Assembly (NCBI GenBank): GCA_015658775.1
Contig: DQOF01000170.1
Span: forward strand, 1 to 34,808
DNA length: 34,808 nt
Reading direction: 5' to 3'
DNA from: Acidimicrobiia bacterium
Lineage (GTDB): Bacteria; Actinomycetota; Acidimicrobiia; Acidimicrobiales; MedAcidi-G1
A program made the translations under genes and the position numbers. Below are positions 20,744 to 30,876 of this stretch, in pieces; position 1 is the stretch's first letter, and every line of letters starts with the position of its first letter. Under the pieces are notes generated by a model. It saw nothing but the letters and a program-made list of their open reading frames with translations. It searched no databases and was not told where the DNA came from.

Positions 20744-21390
20744 GCCGGGTCCCCGGATGCTGTGTCGTCGGGCGACCGGCCCTCAGGGGACGGGTCCTGC
20801 GAAGCGGGAAGGTCGGGGGCACCCTCGTCGGCGGGGACGGCGGCGACCGCCTCGACGGGGATCGGCTGCAGCGGGCCCTTCAGGCGGCGGGCCAGGGCCA
20901 CGGCGCCCACGACGGCGACGGTGAGCAGGATCGCGGTCAACTCGACTGCGTAGACCATGTCCGTGAAGAGCGCCTCGCCGAGACGCCTGGTGTTGTCTGC
21001 GGCGTCACCCAGGGCGGCATTGGCCGCCCGAACGCCGGTGGATCCGTCCACGGCGACCAGCATCACGACCAGGGTCAGGCCCAGCAACGAGGCTCCGGTG
21101 ACAACCGCCAGCGGACGCTGTCCGGCTATCGGTTCGATGCCGAGGTCGTCGGCGCGGTCGACCCCCAGCAGCATGATCACGAAGAGGAACAGGATGACGA
21201 TGGCGCCTGCGTAGACGACCACCTGGACTGCGGCAAGGAACGTGGCGTTCAGGAGTACGAACAGCACGGCCACCCCGAACAGGGTCTGGACCAGGAAGAG
21301 GGCTGCGTGGACCGGGTTTCGTGCCAGGAGCACGCCGAGGGCTCCTGACAACACGACCACGGCGCTGACGATGAAGACGGCCGGTTCCAT
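20740..21390 (-). CDS. nuoJ: NADH-quinone oxidoreductase subunit J, 14-subunit operon copy
   Basis: RNPVHAALFLVQTLFGVAVLFVLLNATFLAAVQVVVYAGAIVILFLFVIMLLGVDR; acidic/Pro-rich C-terminal tail. Confidence 0.95.
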   Translation of the reverse strand: MEPAVFIVSAVVVLSGALGVLLARNPVHAALFLVQTLFGVAVLFVLLNATFLAAVQVVVYAGAIVILFLFVIMLLGVDRADDLGIEPIAGQRPLAVVTGASLLGLTLVVMLVAVDGSTGVRAANAALGDAADNTRRLGEALFTDMVYAVELTAILLTVAVVGAVALARRLKGPLQPIPVEAVAAVPADEGAPDLPASQDPSPEGRSPDDTASGDPA

Positions 21391-22034
21391 CAGGAACCGC
21401 CTGCGTCCGCATCGGCCTCGTGGGCATCGGCTTCGGCGCCCACCTCCGACAACTGACCCATCTCGGGTTGCCTCACGCCGTACCCCAGCTCGCCCGACCA
21501 GGCCACCTGGCCCACCCGGGAAGCGTCGCCACTCGGAGATGTCGCACGCATCCAGGCGGAGGTGGCGGCATCCTCACCTTCCCGCCAGTCCTCCCACGGC
21601 AGGTGCTGCGGCCGACCCGTCTCGGCGTCGACCAGCAGGTCGTCCTTCGTGTAGATCGCATCGGAGCGGTTGGTGAACGAGAACTCGAACAGCTTGGTCT
21701 CGGTGATCGCCTCTGTCGGACAGGCCTCGACACACAGGTCGCAGTGGATGCAGCGCAGGTAGTTGATCTCGTACACGAAGCCGAAGCGCTCACCCGGAGA
21801 AACCGGATCGTCGACCGGGTTGTCGGCACCCCTCACGTATATGCAGTCGGCAGGGCAGACGGCGGCGCACAACTCGCAGCCGATGCACTTCTCCATGCCG
21901 TCCTCGTAGCGGCTGAGCACGTGGCGACCGTGAAGCCGGTCGGGCTTCGGGCGCTTCTGCTCCGGATACGGGATCGTGACGCGCTTCTCGAACAACTTCC
22001 TGAACGTGACGACGAAGCCCCTGAGGTAGCCCAT
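21390..22034 (-). CDS. nuoI: NADH-quinone oxidoreductase subunit I, 14-subunit operon copy
   Basis: [24 protein letters not shown] ... [19 protein letters not shown] at 22034 overlaps the nuoH stop. Confidence 0.95.
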   Translation of the reverse strand: MGYLRGFVVTFRKLFEKRVTIPYPEQKRPKPDRLHGRHVLSRYEDGMEKCIGCELCAAVCPADCIYVRGADNPVDDPVSPGERFGFVYEINYLRCIHCDLCVEACPTEAITETKLFEFSFTNRSDAIYTKDDLLVDAETGRPQHLPWEDWREGEDAATSAWMRATSPSGDASRVGQVAWSGELGYGVRQPEMGQLSEVGAEADAHEADADAGGS

Positions 22035-23296
22035 CAGGTCCTCCTGCTCCGGTCGTCGCCACCAGCACCGCCTGTCGGCGACGGCTCCCCGTATCCGCCG
22101 AACAGGTCGTCGGCCTCGTCCCGGCGGTCGGCCCTCGCCTTGGCGACGGCCCCTGCCAGCAGCGCGGCCCCGGCCCAGAGCACCAGAACCCCGATGAGCA
22201 CGACGGGGAGGATGGGCCAGCCGCTGTCCCGGGCGATGTCCAGCGTGGCGATCAGCAGGAACCACCCGAGGGCCGCCGGTATCAGCACCTTCCAGCCGAG
22301 GTCCATCAACTGGTCGTACCGGAACCGCGGCAGGGTGGCCCGCAACCAGACGAAGGTGAACAGGAAGGCCACCACCTTGAGGAAGAACCAGAGGGTCGGC
22401 CAGAGCCAGGCGACCGGCTCGTACAGGACCGGGCCGGCGGGGCCTCCCAGGAAGAGGGTGACGGCGATGGCCGACATCGTGATCATGTTCATGAACTCGG
22501 CCAGGTAGAACATGGCGAACCGGATGGAGCTGTATTCGGTGTGGAAGCCGCCCACCAGTTCCTGTTCGGCCTCCACGAGGTCGAACGGGGGCCGGTTCAG
22601 TTCGGCGGTGCCGGCGATCAGGAAGATCAGGAACGGGACTAGGCCCGTGGCCAGGATGTTCCAGTTGGCGGCCACCTGGCCGATCACGATCTCGTTGGTG
22701 GACAGGGAACCGGAGGTGAGGAACACGGTCGCGATCGCCAGGCTCAGCGCAGCCTCGTAGCTGATCATCTGCGCCGAGGCCCTGACCGAGCCGAGCAGCG
22801 GGTACTTGGACCCGGACGACCAGCCGGCGAGCATCACCCCGTAAACGGCTACCGACGACAGGGCCAGGAAGAAGAGGACGCCGACAGGCGGGTCGGCCAC
22901 CTGGAGCAGCGTCGACCGGCCGAACATCGAGACGACCCCGCCAGCCCCGTCCCTGAAGTCGCCTCCGACCGGCACGATGGCGAACGCTACGAATGCAGGC
23001 ACGATCGACAGGTAGGGCGCCAACCTGAAGACCACGCGATCGGCATTGGTCGGCAGGAGGTCCTCCTTGAAGAACAGCTTGATGCCGTCGGCGAGCGTCT
23101 GGAGGATTCCCCAGGGACCGGCCACGTCGGGACCGATGCGGTTCTGCATGTCGCTTAGGAGCTTGCGCTCGAACCAGATCACGAGCATGACCGAGACCAG
23201 CAGGAACACGAACGCCAGACCGGCCTTGAGCAGCACGATCAGGGCGACGGTCAGGTCCACGCCGTCGACGAGGAGTGGATCGACTGCCAGTATCAC
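22034..23296 (-). CDS. nuoH: NADH-quinone oxidoreductase subunit H, 14-subunit operon copy
   Basis: [42 protein letters not shown] ... [27 protein letters not shown]. Confidence 0.96.
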   Translation of the reverse strand: MILAVDPLLVDGVDLTVALIVLLKAGLAFVFLLVSVMLVIWFERKLLSDMQNRIGPDVAGPWGILQTLADGIKLFFKEDLLPTNADRVVFRLAPYLSIVPAFVAFAIVPVGGDFRDGAGGVVSMFGRSTLLQVADPPVGVLFFLALSSVAVYGVMLAGWSSGSKYPLLGSVRASAQMISYEAALSLAIATVFLTSGSLSTNEIVIGQVAANWNILATGLVPFLIFLIAGTAELNRPPFDLVEAEQELVGGFHTEYSSIRFAMFYLAEFMNMITMSAIAVTLFLGGPAGPVLYEPVAWLWPTLWFFLKVVAFLFTFVWLRATLPRFRYDQLMDLGWKVLIPAALGWFLLIATLDIARDSGWPILPVVLIGVLVLWAGAALLAGAVAKARADRRDEADDLFGGYGEPSPTGGAGGDDRSRRT

Positions 23297-25809
23297 GGCG
23301 CCTTCTCCATACGCAGGTCGGTGACCGACGCCGACGCGTCGATCAGGTCACCGGCGTCCAGGCCGCTCTGGTTGAACAGCACATGTGCCGTGCCCCTCGT
23401 GACGCCGGGGTCGGAGCCGACCACCACGTTCAGCCTGCCACCGGGACCGGTCACCACGACGGTGTCACCATCGTTGACGCCCAGCCGGAGGAGGTCCGAG
23501 GGCTCCACCACCAGTCGGGTTCCGGGTGCCAGGCCCGCCAGTGCGGGGCTGTGTGCCATGAGCACACCGTTGTCGTACATCGAGCGTGTGACCACCAGCC
23601 GGAACAGGTCCCGGTCGCGATCAGGCACCTCGGTCGGCGCCGGCCTGACCAACGGCATTCCGCCTGGGACGAGCACACCCTCGCGGGTCGACGCCGCCAG
23701 GACCTCCCGGTCCAGCCCGGCATGGACGGGCGACACCGCAGCCAGTTCCGCCCAGACGTCGTCGACGGAGGCGAACCCCAGGTCGGCTCCCAGGCGCTCG
23801 GCCAACCCGACCGCGATCATCCAGTCGGGCCGCGACGTGCCCGGAGCCGTCACCTTCCGGACCACCAGGCTGATCCTGCCCTCCAGGTTCGTGAAGGAGC
23901 CGTCCACCTCCGTCGGCGCTGCCGCCGGCAGCACTATGTCGGCCCGTGCGGCGGTCGGCGTGGCGAATAGGTCGACGGCGACCACGGTGCGCACGCCGTC
24001 GAGTGCCCGCCTGGCGAGGCTCCGGTCGGGAACGTCGGCGAGGATGTCCGCCCCCAACAGCACCAGCACGTCGATCCCACCGGCCGCTGCAACCTCCAGG
24101 ATCGCGTTCGTGCCGTGGCCCCGGTGGGCCGGCACATGCGGCCAGATGCCGTCGAACCTGTTGCGACCCTCATCGAGCGTGGCGCGACCGGGCAACAGGC
24201 CGGGGGCCAGCCCCATGTCGATGGCGCCGTGCACGTTGCCCCTGCGCAGCAGCGACAGGAACGAGGCGTCGGGCATCCGGTCGTTCAGGGCAAGGGCGGC
24301 GTCGACCACGAGGCCCTCGGACTCGGCCAGCGACGTCCGTCCGAGAAGGACGGTCACCGGTCCGCCGGCGACGATGGCACCTCCGGCGGCCGCCAACTCC
24401 AGCCGGGTCGCCCGGTCGAGCGCTCCGGAACCGGATCCGCCGAACATCGCCTCCACGGCCATGACCGCCTCACCCGGCCTGATCCTCACGGAGTGCGCCG
24501 CGTGGGTGCTCAGCCCGGTGCTGAGGGGTGTGATCTCGATCAGGGTGGCGCCGTCGTGTACCACCGCATGGCGGAGCCGCAGGTAGAGGGCGCCCAACTC
24601 CTCCTTCGGGTCTGGGCCCAGAAGCACGATGGTGCCACCCGGCGTGCAGGCCCCGTCGATGGTGGCCCTGGGCAGGCCGAGCACGACCTCGGCAGGAAGT
24701 CCGTCACCGAGCTGGGCATCGACATGGTCGGTGCCCAGCACGCCCTTGGCCAGCTTGGCCCACGCGTACTGCGACTCGTTGGTGAGGCGGGCGCCGCCGA
24801 TCACCGCTATCCGGTCCGCTGTGGTGGCTGACAGCGCAGCGGCAGCGGCGCCCAGCGCCTCCCCCCAGGGTGCGGAGACGAGGGCGGACCCGTCGGGGTC
24901 GCGGTTGCCGATGTCGTCGCCACGCATCAGCGGGCCCGTGAGGCGGTCGGGATGGTCGTAGGCCTCGAAGACGAAGCGCTCCTTGTCGGACAGCCAGCCC
25001 CAGTTGACGGCATCGGCGTCGGCACCCTGGAACCTGAGCACCCGGTCACGCGACGACTGCACGGTGATACGACTACCGACGCTGTCCAGCACGCTCGTCG
25101 ACTCGACCTCCTGGAGATCCCATGGGCGTGCCTTGAAGCGGTAGGGCACCGCCGTCAGGGCGCCCACTGGACAGATCTGCACGGTGTTGCCGCTGAAGTA
25201 CGAGCTGAACGGCTCCCCGGGGAAGGTGTTGACCTGGGTCCTGGCACCGCGGTCCAGGAAGTGGATCAGCCGGTCGCCGGCCACCTGGTCGGCGAAGCGC
25301 GTGCAGCGATCGCAGAGGATGCACCTCTCCCGGTCCAGGTACACGTTCGAGTTGACGGGTATCGGCTTCAGGAAGAGCCGCTTCTCCTCGATGAACCGGC
25401 TCTCACCCGGACCGAAGGTCATGGTCTGGTCCTGGAGTGGGCACTCACCGCCCTTGTCGCACACCGAACAGTCGAGCGGGTGGTTGACGAGCAGCATCTC
25501 GAGGACACCGTCCTGGGCCTTACGGGTGCGCTCGGACCGGGTGTCGACCTGCATCCCCGGCGTGCACTCGATCATGCATGACGGCTGCAGCGCCGGTCCC
25601 CGGCCGGTGTCCACGTCCACGATGCACATCCGGCACATTCCCACCGGTGCCATACGCGGGTGGTGGCAGAAGCGGGGGATGTAGGTGCCTGAACGCTCAC
25701 AGGCGTCGATGAGCAGCTCGCCCGGCCGCGCAGCCACCTCGTCGCCGTTGACCGTGATGGTCACGGTGGCGTCCGTGTCCGTGCTCCCCGTGGACACGCC
25801 GTCGCTCAT
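23293..25809 (-). CDS. nuoG: NADH-quinone oxidoreductase subunit G
   Basis: N-terminal [2Fe-2S] [16 protein letters not shown]5 motif [15 protein letters not shown]4 motif CILCDRC...CPVGAL, then a molybdopterin-oxidoreductase-like region. Confidence 0.94.
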   Translation of the reverse strand: MSDGVSTGSTDTDATVTITVNGDEVAARPGELLIDACERSGTYIPRFCHHPRMAPVGMCRMCIVDVDTGRGPALQPSCMIECTPGMQVDTRSERTRKAQDGVLEMLLVNHPLDCSVCDKGGECPLQDQTMTFGPGESRFIEEKRLFLKPIPVNSNVYLDRERCILCDRCTRFADQVAGDRLIHFLDRGARTQVNTFPGEPFSSYFSGNTVQICPVGALTAVPYRFKARPWDLQEVESTSVLDSVGSRITVQSSRDRVLRFQGADADAVNWGWLSDKERFVFEAYDHPDRLTGPLMRGDDIGNRDPDGSALVSAPWGEALGAAAAALSATTADRIAVIGGARLTNESQYAWAKLAKGVLGTDHVDAQLGDGLPAEVVLGLPRATIDGACTPGGTIVLLGPDPKEELGALYLRLRHAVVHDGATLIEITPLSTGLSTHAAHSVRIRPGEAVMAVEAMFGGSGSGALDRATRLELAAAGGAIVAGGPVTVLLGRTSLAESEGLVVDAALALNDRMPDASFLSLLRRGNVHGAIDMGLAPGLLPGRATLDEGRNRFDGIWPHVPAHRGHGTNAILEVAAAGGIDVLVLLGADILADVPDRSLARRALDGVRTVVAVDLFATPTAARADIVLPAAAPTEVDGSFTNLEGRISLVVRKVTAPGTSRPDWMIAVGLAERLGADLGFASVDDVWAELAAVSPVHAGLDREVLAASTREGVLVPGGMPLVRPAPTEVPDRDRDLFRLVVTRSMYDNGVLMAHSPALAGLAPGTRLVVEPSDLLRLGVNDGDTVVVTGPGGRLNVVVGSDPGVTRGTAHVLFNQSGLDAGDLIDASASVTDLRMEKAP

Positions 25810-27224
25810 GCCGACACCTCGGCCCTGACCGGAATCCCGTCACCCCGTGTGATCTTGGCCTCGAACTCGTGGCGGAACCGGCGGATGGCCGACACGATCG
25901 GCGCAACGGCCGAGGGACCGAGCGGACATATGGTCGTCTGGAGCGGCGGGAACGGAACCGCTTCGAGGCCCTCGGCCTCGAACGACGCAGCAGGGTACGG
26001 GCCGGGGCTGATGTTGTCGCCCACGTCGAGCAGCAGGTCTATGTCGGAGGGGCGACCGTGGCCGTCGTAGATCCGCTGCAGGATCTTCTCCTCCCAACTG
26101 GTGCCCTCGCGACAGGGCGTGCACTTTCCGCACGACTCGTTGGCGAAGAATCGCACCAGACGGAGGCAGGCCTTCACGGCGTCGGTCGTCTCGTCCATGA
26201 CGACGATGGCCCCGGATCCGAGCATCGAACCGGCCGCGCCGACGGGGCGGGCCTCCAGCGGAAGGTCCAGGTGTTCGTTGAAGAACCAGGGTGCCGACCC
26301 GCCGCCGGGGATGAACATCTTGAGCTCGTGCCCGTCGCGGATGCCCTGGCAGAAGTCGTCGCCGTAGATGAGGTCGCGGAACGTGGTGACCCCTTGTTCG
26401 ACCTCGTACACGCCGGGCCTCCTGACGTGGCCGGACAGGGAGAACAGGCGGGTTCCCGGGGAGGCCTCGGAGCCGAAGCCCCTGTAGGCCTCGGCGCCGT
26501 GTTCCATGATCCACGGCAGGTTGGCGAGGGTTTCCACGTTGTTGACGATCGTGGGCCTTCCGTAGAGCCCGATGGCAGCCGGGAAATAGGGCGGCTTCAA
26601 CCGGGGCATTCCCCGATTGCCCTCGAGGCTCTCTATGAGGGCCGTCTCCTCGCCGACTATGTAGGCACCGGCGCCCCAGTGCAGGACGATGTCGACCGAG
26701 AGGTCGGTGCCGAGGACGCCGGCCCCAACGAGGTCCGCGGCGTACGCCTCGTTGAGCGCTGCGGCAATCCTCTCCTGGGCCAGCGCCATCTCGCCCCGGA
26801 CGTAGAGGAAGCACTGTGACAGCCCGATCGCGTAGCAGGCGATGAGGCAGCCCTCGATGAGTTGGTGGGGGTCGCGCTCCATCAGCAGGCGGTCCTTGTA
26901 GGTACCGGGCTCGCTCTCGTCGCCATTGACGACCAGGTAGCGGGGCCAGACGCCGTCGGGACAGAAGCCCCACTTGACGCCTGCGGGGAAGCCCGCGCCG
27001 CCGCGTCCCAGCAGGCTGGCCTGCCGAACCTCCTCGTGGACCTCGGCAGGCGTCCGCCTCAGCGCCGCCCGGAGGCCCTCATAGCCGCCAGTGGCCAGCG
27101 AGCGCTCGAGGGTGTACGAGTCCTCGAACGCGAACCTGCTGGTGAGTACCGCTGGTCCCGAGGTGCGGACGAAGCCCGGGGCGTTGGCCAGGTATCCCCA
27201 GCCGGCGTCGGTGGCGTCAGCCAT
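25806..27224 (-). CDS. nuoF: NADH-quinone oxidoreductase subunit F (NADH/FMN-binding)
   Basis: LLGRGGAGFPAGVKWGF, NGDESEPGTYKDRLLMERDPHQLIEG, ANESCGKCTPCREG. Confidence 0.97.
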   Translation of the reverse strand: MADATDAGWGYLANAPGFVRTSGPAVLTSRFAFEDSYTLERSLATGGYEGLRAALRRTPAEVHEEVRQASLLGRGGAGFPAGVKWGFCPDGVWPRYLVVNGDESEPGTYKDRLLMERDPHQLIEGCLIACYAIGLSQCFLYVRGEMALAQERIAAALNEAYAADLVGAGVLGTDLSVDIVLHWGAGAYIVGEETALIESLEGNRGMPRLKPPYFPAAIGLYGRPTIVNNVETLANLPWIMEHGAEAYRGFGSEASPGTRLFSLSGHVRRPGVYEVEQGVTTFRDLIYGDDFCQGIRDGHELKMFIPGGGSAPWFFNEHLDLPLEARPVGAAGSMLGSGAIVVMDETTDAVKACLRLVRFFANESCGKCTPCREGTSWEEKILQRIYDGHGRPSDIDLLLDVGDNISPGPYPAASFEAEGLEAVPFPPLQTTICPLGPSAVAPIVSAIRRFRHEFEAKITRGDGIPVRAEVSA

Positions 27225-27870
27225 CGGAGCCCACCTCCTCTGGCCGGGGCAGCCATGCCGGGGGGCCGTCCACCTGCTCGGGGGGAACTATGCCCGCCCG
27301 CCGGTCGGCCGGGATCCTCTGGCGGACCCGTCCCAGTGATCCATGAGGCGGCATCGTGCCGCGGTCGCCTGCGTTGCCCCGGACCAGGGGGCTGCGCCCG
27401 CTGCGGAGGTCGGCGACGACCGCATCGAAGGTCTCGGCAGTGGCACGGTGGAAGTACCGGTAGTTGACCATGAAGCAGGGCGCCTCCGTGCAGGCGGCCA
27501 CGCACTCGGCCTCCTCGACGGTGAACAGGCCGTCGTCGGTCGTGCCGCCTGATCTGACGCCCAACGTCGACTCGACGTGCTCGAGCAGTTCCTCGCCACC
27601 GAGCAGCAGGCAGGAGATGTTGGTGCAGACGTTCACCATGTACCTGCCCACCGGGTGGAACTTGAACATCTCGTAGAAGCTGCCGGTGCCGAGAACCTCG
27701 GCCGGCGTGGAGCCTGTCAGGTCGGCGATCTGGACCATTGCTTCGCGGGTGACCCATCCCTCCTGCTCCTGGGCCAGGTGCAGCAGCGGGATGAGGGCCG
27801 ACCGGGGGCGTGGATACCTGTCGATGATCTCGCGGGCGAGGCGCTCGTTGGGCGAGCTGAAGAAGGCCAT
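27217..27870 (-). CDS. nuoE: NADH-quinone oxidoreductase subunit E ([2Fe-2S] thioredoxin-like)
   Basis: VCTNISCLLLGGEELLEHVE ... VEEAECVAACTEAPCFMVNYRYF. About 45-aa basic/Pro-rich C-terminal tail. Confidence 0.94.
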   Translation of the reverse strand: MAFFSSPNERLAREIIDRYPRPRSALIPLLHLAQEQEGWVTREAMVQIADLTGSTPAEVLGTGSFYEMFKFHPVGRYMVNVCTNISCLLLGGEELLEHVESTLGVRSGGTTDDGLFTVEEAECVAACTEAPCFMVNYRYFHRATAETFDAVVADLRSGRSPLVRGNAGDRGTMPPHGSLGRVRQRIPADRRAGIVPPEQVDGPPAWLPRPEEVGSDG

Positions 27871-29213
27871 CAGCGGTCGACCTCGCCCATGATGGGGTCG
27901 ACCGAGGAGATGATGGCGACACCGTCGGCGATGAGGCCGCCCTCCATGAGGTGGGGCAGGGTCTGCAGGTTCACGAAACTGGGGCCGCGGATGTGCATGC
28001 GGTACGGCTTGGGGCCGCCATCGGAGACCAGGTAGCAACCCAGTTCGCCGCGGGGCGACTCGACGGCTACGTACACCTCGCCCTCGGGGACGTGGAAGCC
28101 CTCGGTGAAGATCTTGAAGTGGTGGATGAGGGCTTCCATGGACTCGCCGATCCGTGCCCTGGGAGGCGGGGTGACCTTCTTGTCCTGGGTCCTGTAGTCG
28201 CCGGTGGGCATCAGGTCCAGGATCTGCTCGACGATGCGCAGCGATTCCCGGGTCTCGTCGAGGCGGATGGCGAACCGGTCGAACGAATCTCCGTAGGTGC
28301 CCACGAGGACGTCGAAGTCCACCTCGTCGTATGCGAGGTAGGGCTCGTCACGGCGCAGGTCCCATGCGTAGCCGGTCGAGCGCAGGATCGGGCCGGTCAC
28401 CGAGAGGGCCAGGGCCTCGGCCGGCGTCAGGACCCCGACTCCCTGGAGGCGCTGCCTGAATATGGGCTGGCCGGTCAGCAGGGTGTCGTATTCGTCCAGC
28501 CTGGGCCGGATCAGGTCGAGCAGTCGACGGATGTCGTCGCGCCAGCCGTCGGGCAGGTCGGCGGCCACGCCGCCTGGCCTGATGTAGTTGTGGTTCATTC
28601 GCAGGCCGGTGACCTTCTCGAAGAAGCGCAGCACCTCCTCGCGTTCACGCCATCCGTAGATCATCATCGACACCGCTCCCAGGTCCATGCCGTTGGTGGC
28701 CTGGAACAGCAGGTGTGACGACACCCGGTTCAGCTCGCACATGAGCATCCGGATCCACGTGGCGCGCGGGGGCACCTCGATCCCGAGCAGCTTCTCGGTT
28801 GCCAACGAGAACACCAGTTCGGAGAAGAGGGATGCGGCGTAGTCCATTCGCGTGACGTTGGTCGGACCCTGGAGGAAGGAGAGGTTCTCGGCCGTCTTCT
28901 CCATGCCCGTGTGCAGGTATCCGATGACGGGCTTGGTCCGCAGGATCGTCTCGCCCTCCATCTCCAGCATCAGCCTCAGCACGCCGTGGGTCGAGGGGTG
29001 CGCCGGCCCCATGTTCAGGATCATTCGCTCGTCGGCGGCAGGATTGTCGGGATCGCTTACCTGGTCCAGTGCCTCGGCCTCACTCAGACGGAGCACGGCG
29101 CTGCCGTCCCGCCTGTGAACCCGTTCTGCGCTGCCCATGTCGATGCCCGTGGTGGCGTCGGACGGCGTCTCCGCGGCATCCGGGAGCGTGGCGTCGTGCG
29201 TTCCGGTGGTCAT
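27870..29213 (-). CDS. nuoD: NADH-quinone oxidoreductase subunit D, 14-subunit operon copy
   Basis: LNMGPAHPSTHGVLRLMLEMEGE ... GYLHTGMEKTAE ... TRMDYAASLFSELVFSLATEKLL ... IMGEVDR. ATG at 29213 (ATGA overlap). Confidence 0.96.
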   Translation of the reverse strand: MTTGTHDATLPDAAETPSDATTGIDMGSAERVHRRDGSAVLRLSEAEALDQVSDPDNPAADERMILNMGPAHPSTHGVLRLMLEMEGETILRTKPVIGYLHTGMEKTAENLSFLQGPTNVTRMDYAASLFSELVFSLATEKLLGIEVPPRATWIRMLMCELNRVSSHLLFQATNGMDLGAVSMMIYGWREREEVLRFFEKVTGLRMNHNYIRPGGVAADLPDGWRDDIRRLLDLIRPRLDEYDTLLTGQPIFRQRLQGVGVLTPAEALALSVTGPILRSTGYAWDLRRDEPYLAYDEVDFDVLVGTYGDSFDRFAIRLDETRESLRIVEQILDLMPTGDYRTQDKKVTPPPRARIGESMEALIHHFKIFTEGFHVPEGEVYVAVESPRGELGCYLVSDGGPKPYRMHIRGPSFVNLQTLPHLMEGGLIADGVAIISSVDPIMGEVDR

Positions 29214-29683
29214 CTCACCACCGGGGCGTCCTTGAACTGCACAGGGATGCTCCCGATGTCGAAGTCCTTGCGCAGCGGATGCCCCTCCCAGTCCTCCGGC
29301 ATGAGGATCCGGGTGAGGTCGGGGTGGCCGTCGAACGTCACGCCGTAGAGGTCGAAGACCTCGCGTTCCATGGCCTCGGTCCCCGGGAAGAGGTCGAACA
29401 GGGACGGCACGGAGGGGTCGTCGGCCGGTACCTGCACCCGCAGGCGGACGCGTTCGCCGCGTTGGTGGGCGTGGAGCATCACCACCAGCTCGAACCGCTC
29501 TGCGGCAGTTCCTGTCGGCAGGTCGGTGCGACCGGGATGATCCGCGTAGTCGACGGCGGTGACGTCGACCGCTGTGCAGAACCCGTCGTCCCTCAGCGCC
29601 GTGACGGTGTCGAGCAACTGGTCGGGCGAGGGGTGCAGGACCCTCTGGCCTCGTGAGGTGGTCTCCGGGACGCCGTAGGTCAT
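29210..29683 (-). CDS. nuoC: NADH-quinone oxidoreductase subunit C, 14-subunit operon copy
   Basis: [39 protein letters not shown]. Confidence 0.95.
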   Translation of the reverse strand: MTYGVPETTSRGQRVLHPSPDQLLDTVTALRDDGFCTAVDVTAVDYADHPGRTDLPTGTAAERFELVVMLHAHQRGERVRLRVQVPADDPSVPSLFDLFPGTEAMEREVFDLYGVTFDGHPDLTRILMPEDWEGHPLRKDFDIGSIPVQFKDAPVVR

Positions 29684-30288
29684 CGGCGTCCCAACTCGAC
29701 GGGCTGCTCAGTTCCCGAGTCGGATACGGGTGCCTCCACATGGATGGCGGCGCCACCCTCGTTGGCCGTCCTGCGGCGCGTCAGCTCACCGGTCAGGATG
29801 CTCTCGTGCAGGGTCAGGATGGCGTGCATCAGGGTCTCGGGTCCCGGCGGGCAGCCCGGGGCGTAGACATCCACGGGCACGATCAGGTCGACACCCTGGA
29901 CGATCGCGTAGTTGTTGAACATGCCGCCGCTGGATGCGCACACGCCCATCGAGATGACCCACTTGGGCTCCATCATCTGGTCGTAGATCTGGCGCAGTAC
30001 CGGCGCCATCTTCTGAGAGACCCGGCCGGCCACGATCATCAGGTCGGCCTGCCGGGGTGACGCCCTGAAGACCTCCATGCCGTAGCGGGCCAGATCGTAG
30101 TGGGCGGCTCCCGTGGCCATCATCTCGATGGCGCAGCAGGCGAGGCCAAACGTGGCAGGCCAACAGCTGCGTGCCCTCGACCACTTGACGAGGTCTTCGA
30201 TGCGGGCCGTGACGAAGTTGTGCTCTAGCCCCTCGAGCCCGTCGTCGGACACCCGGGAGACGTCACCGATGACCGGTAGCCGGCGCAT
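29680..30288 (-). CDS. nuoB: NADH-quinone oxidoreductase subunit B, 14-subunit operon copy
   Basis: [59 protein letters not shown] ... [20 protein letters not shown]. Confidence 0.95.
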   Translation of the reverse strand: MRRLPVIGDVSRVSDDGLEGLEHNFVTARIEDLVKWSRARSCWPATFGLACCAIEMMATGAAHYDLARYGMEVFRASPRQADLMIVAGRVSQKMAPVLRQIYDQMMEPKWVISMGVCASSGGMFNNYAIVQGVDLIVPVDVYAPGCPPGPETLMHAILTLHESILTGELTRRRTANEGGAAIHVEAPVSDSGTEQPVELGRR

Positions 30289-30319
30289 CAGGCCTGCCCC
30301 TCCGAGAGCGTGGTGTGGA

Positions 30320-30826
30320 TCATCGGTCTGACACCTCCCGGGCGTTGGACGAAACGTCGACCGCGCTCCGGCCCTCCAGGCCCACCTGGCGGACACCGGC
30401 CCTCGTGATGGTGTTGGCAGCGGTGCGGGACGCCGACACCACGCCGCCGGGCCCGACCGGTCGTTTCAGCGGACCCCACTCGAGGGCACCGTTGCCTATC
30501 AGGTAGACGAACGACTCAAAGACCACGAGCGAGAATACGAGTACCGCCACCAGGCCGAACACCCCGATCTCGTGGTGTGCGATCGCCCACGGGTAGAAGA
30601 AGACGATCTCGATGTCAAAGACGATGAAGATCATCGCCACCAGGAAGAACCGGACCGGGAACCGCTCGGGCGCCTCGCTGCCGGGAATGATCCCGCACTC
30701 GTAGGGTGCCTGCTTCCTGTCGTTGGGGCTGCGCGGTGCCAACAACCGGGAGGCCGCGAAGCTGAGAGCCGCGAACAGCACGGCCAGGACGGTCAGCACG
30801 AGGATCGGAAGGTACTGGGCGAGCAC
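30320..30826 (-). CDS. nuoA: NADH-quinone oxidoreductase subunit A, 14-subunit operon copy
   Basis: [43 protein letters not shown] start at 30826 preceded by GGAGGGGAG. Confidence 0.94.
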   Translation of the reverse strand: MLAQYLPILVLTVLAVLFAALSFAASRLLAPRSPNDRKQAPYECGIIPGSEAPERFPVRFFLVAMIFIVFDIEIVFFYPWAIAHHEIGVFGLVAVLVFSLVVFESFVYLIGNGALEWGPLKRPVGPGGVVSASRTAANTITRAGVRQVGLEGRSAVDVSSNAREVSDR

Positions 30827-30876
30827 CTCAGGCTCCCCTCCGCCGTTGCACGAGGATGCGGATGGCTGTCACCGGG

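Noticed and set aside
4740-30826. Recent tandem duplication of one nuo operon
   Set aside because: Paired proteins such as NuoK, NuoH, NuoD and NuoI are highly divergent and differ in linkers, tails and active-site residues.
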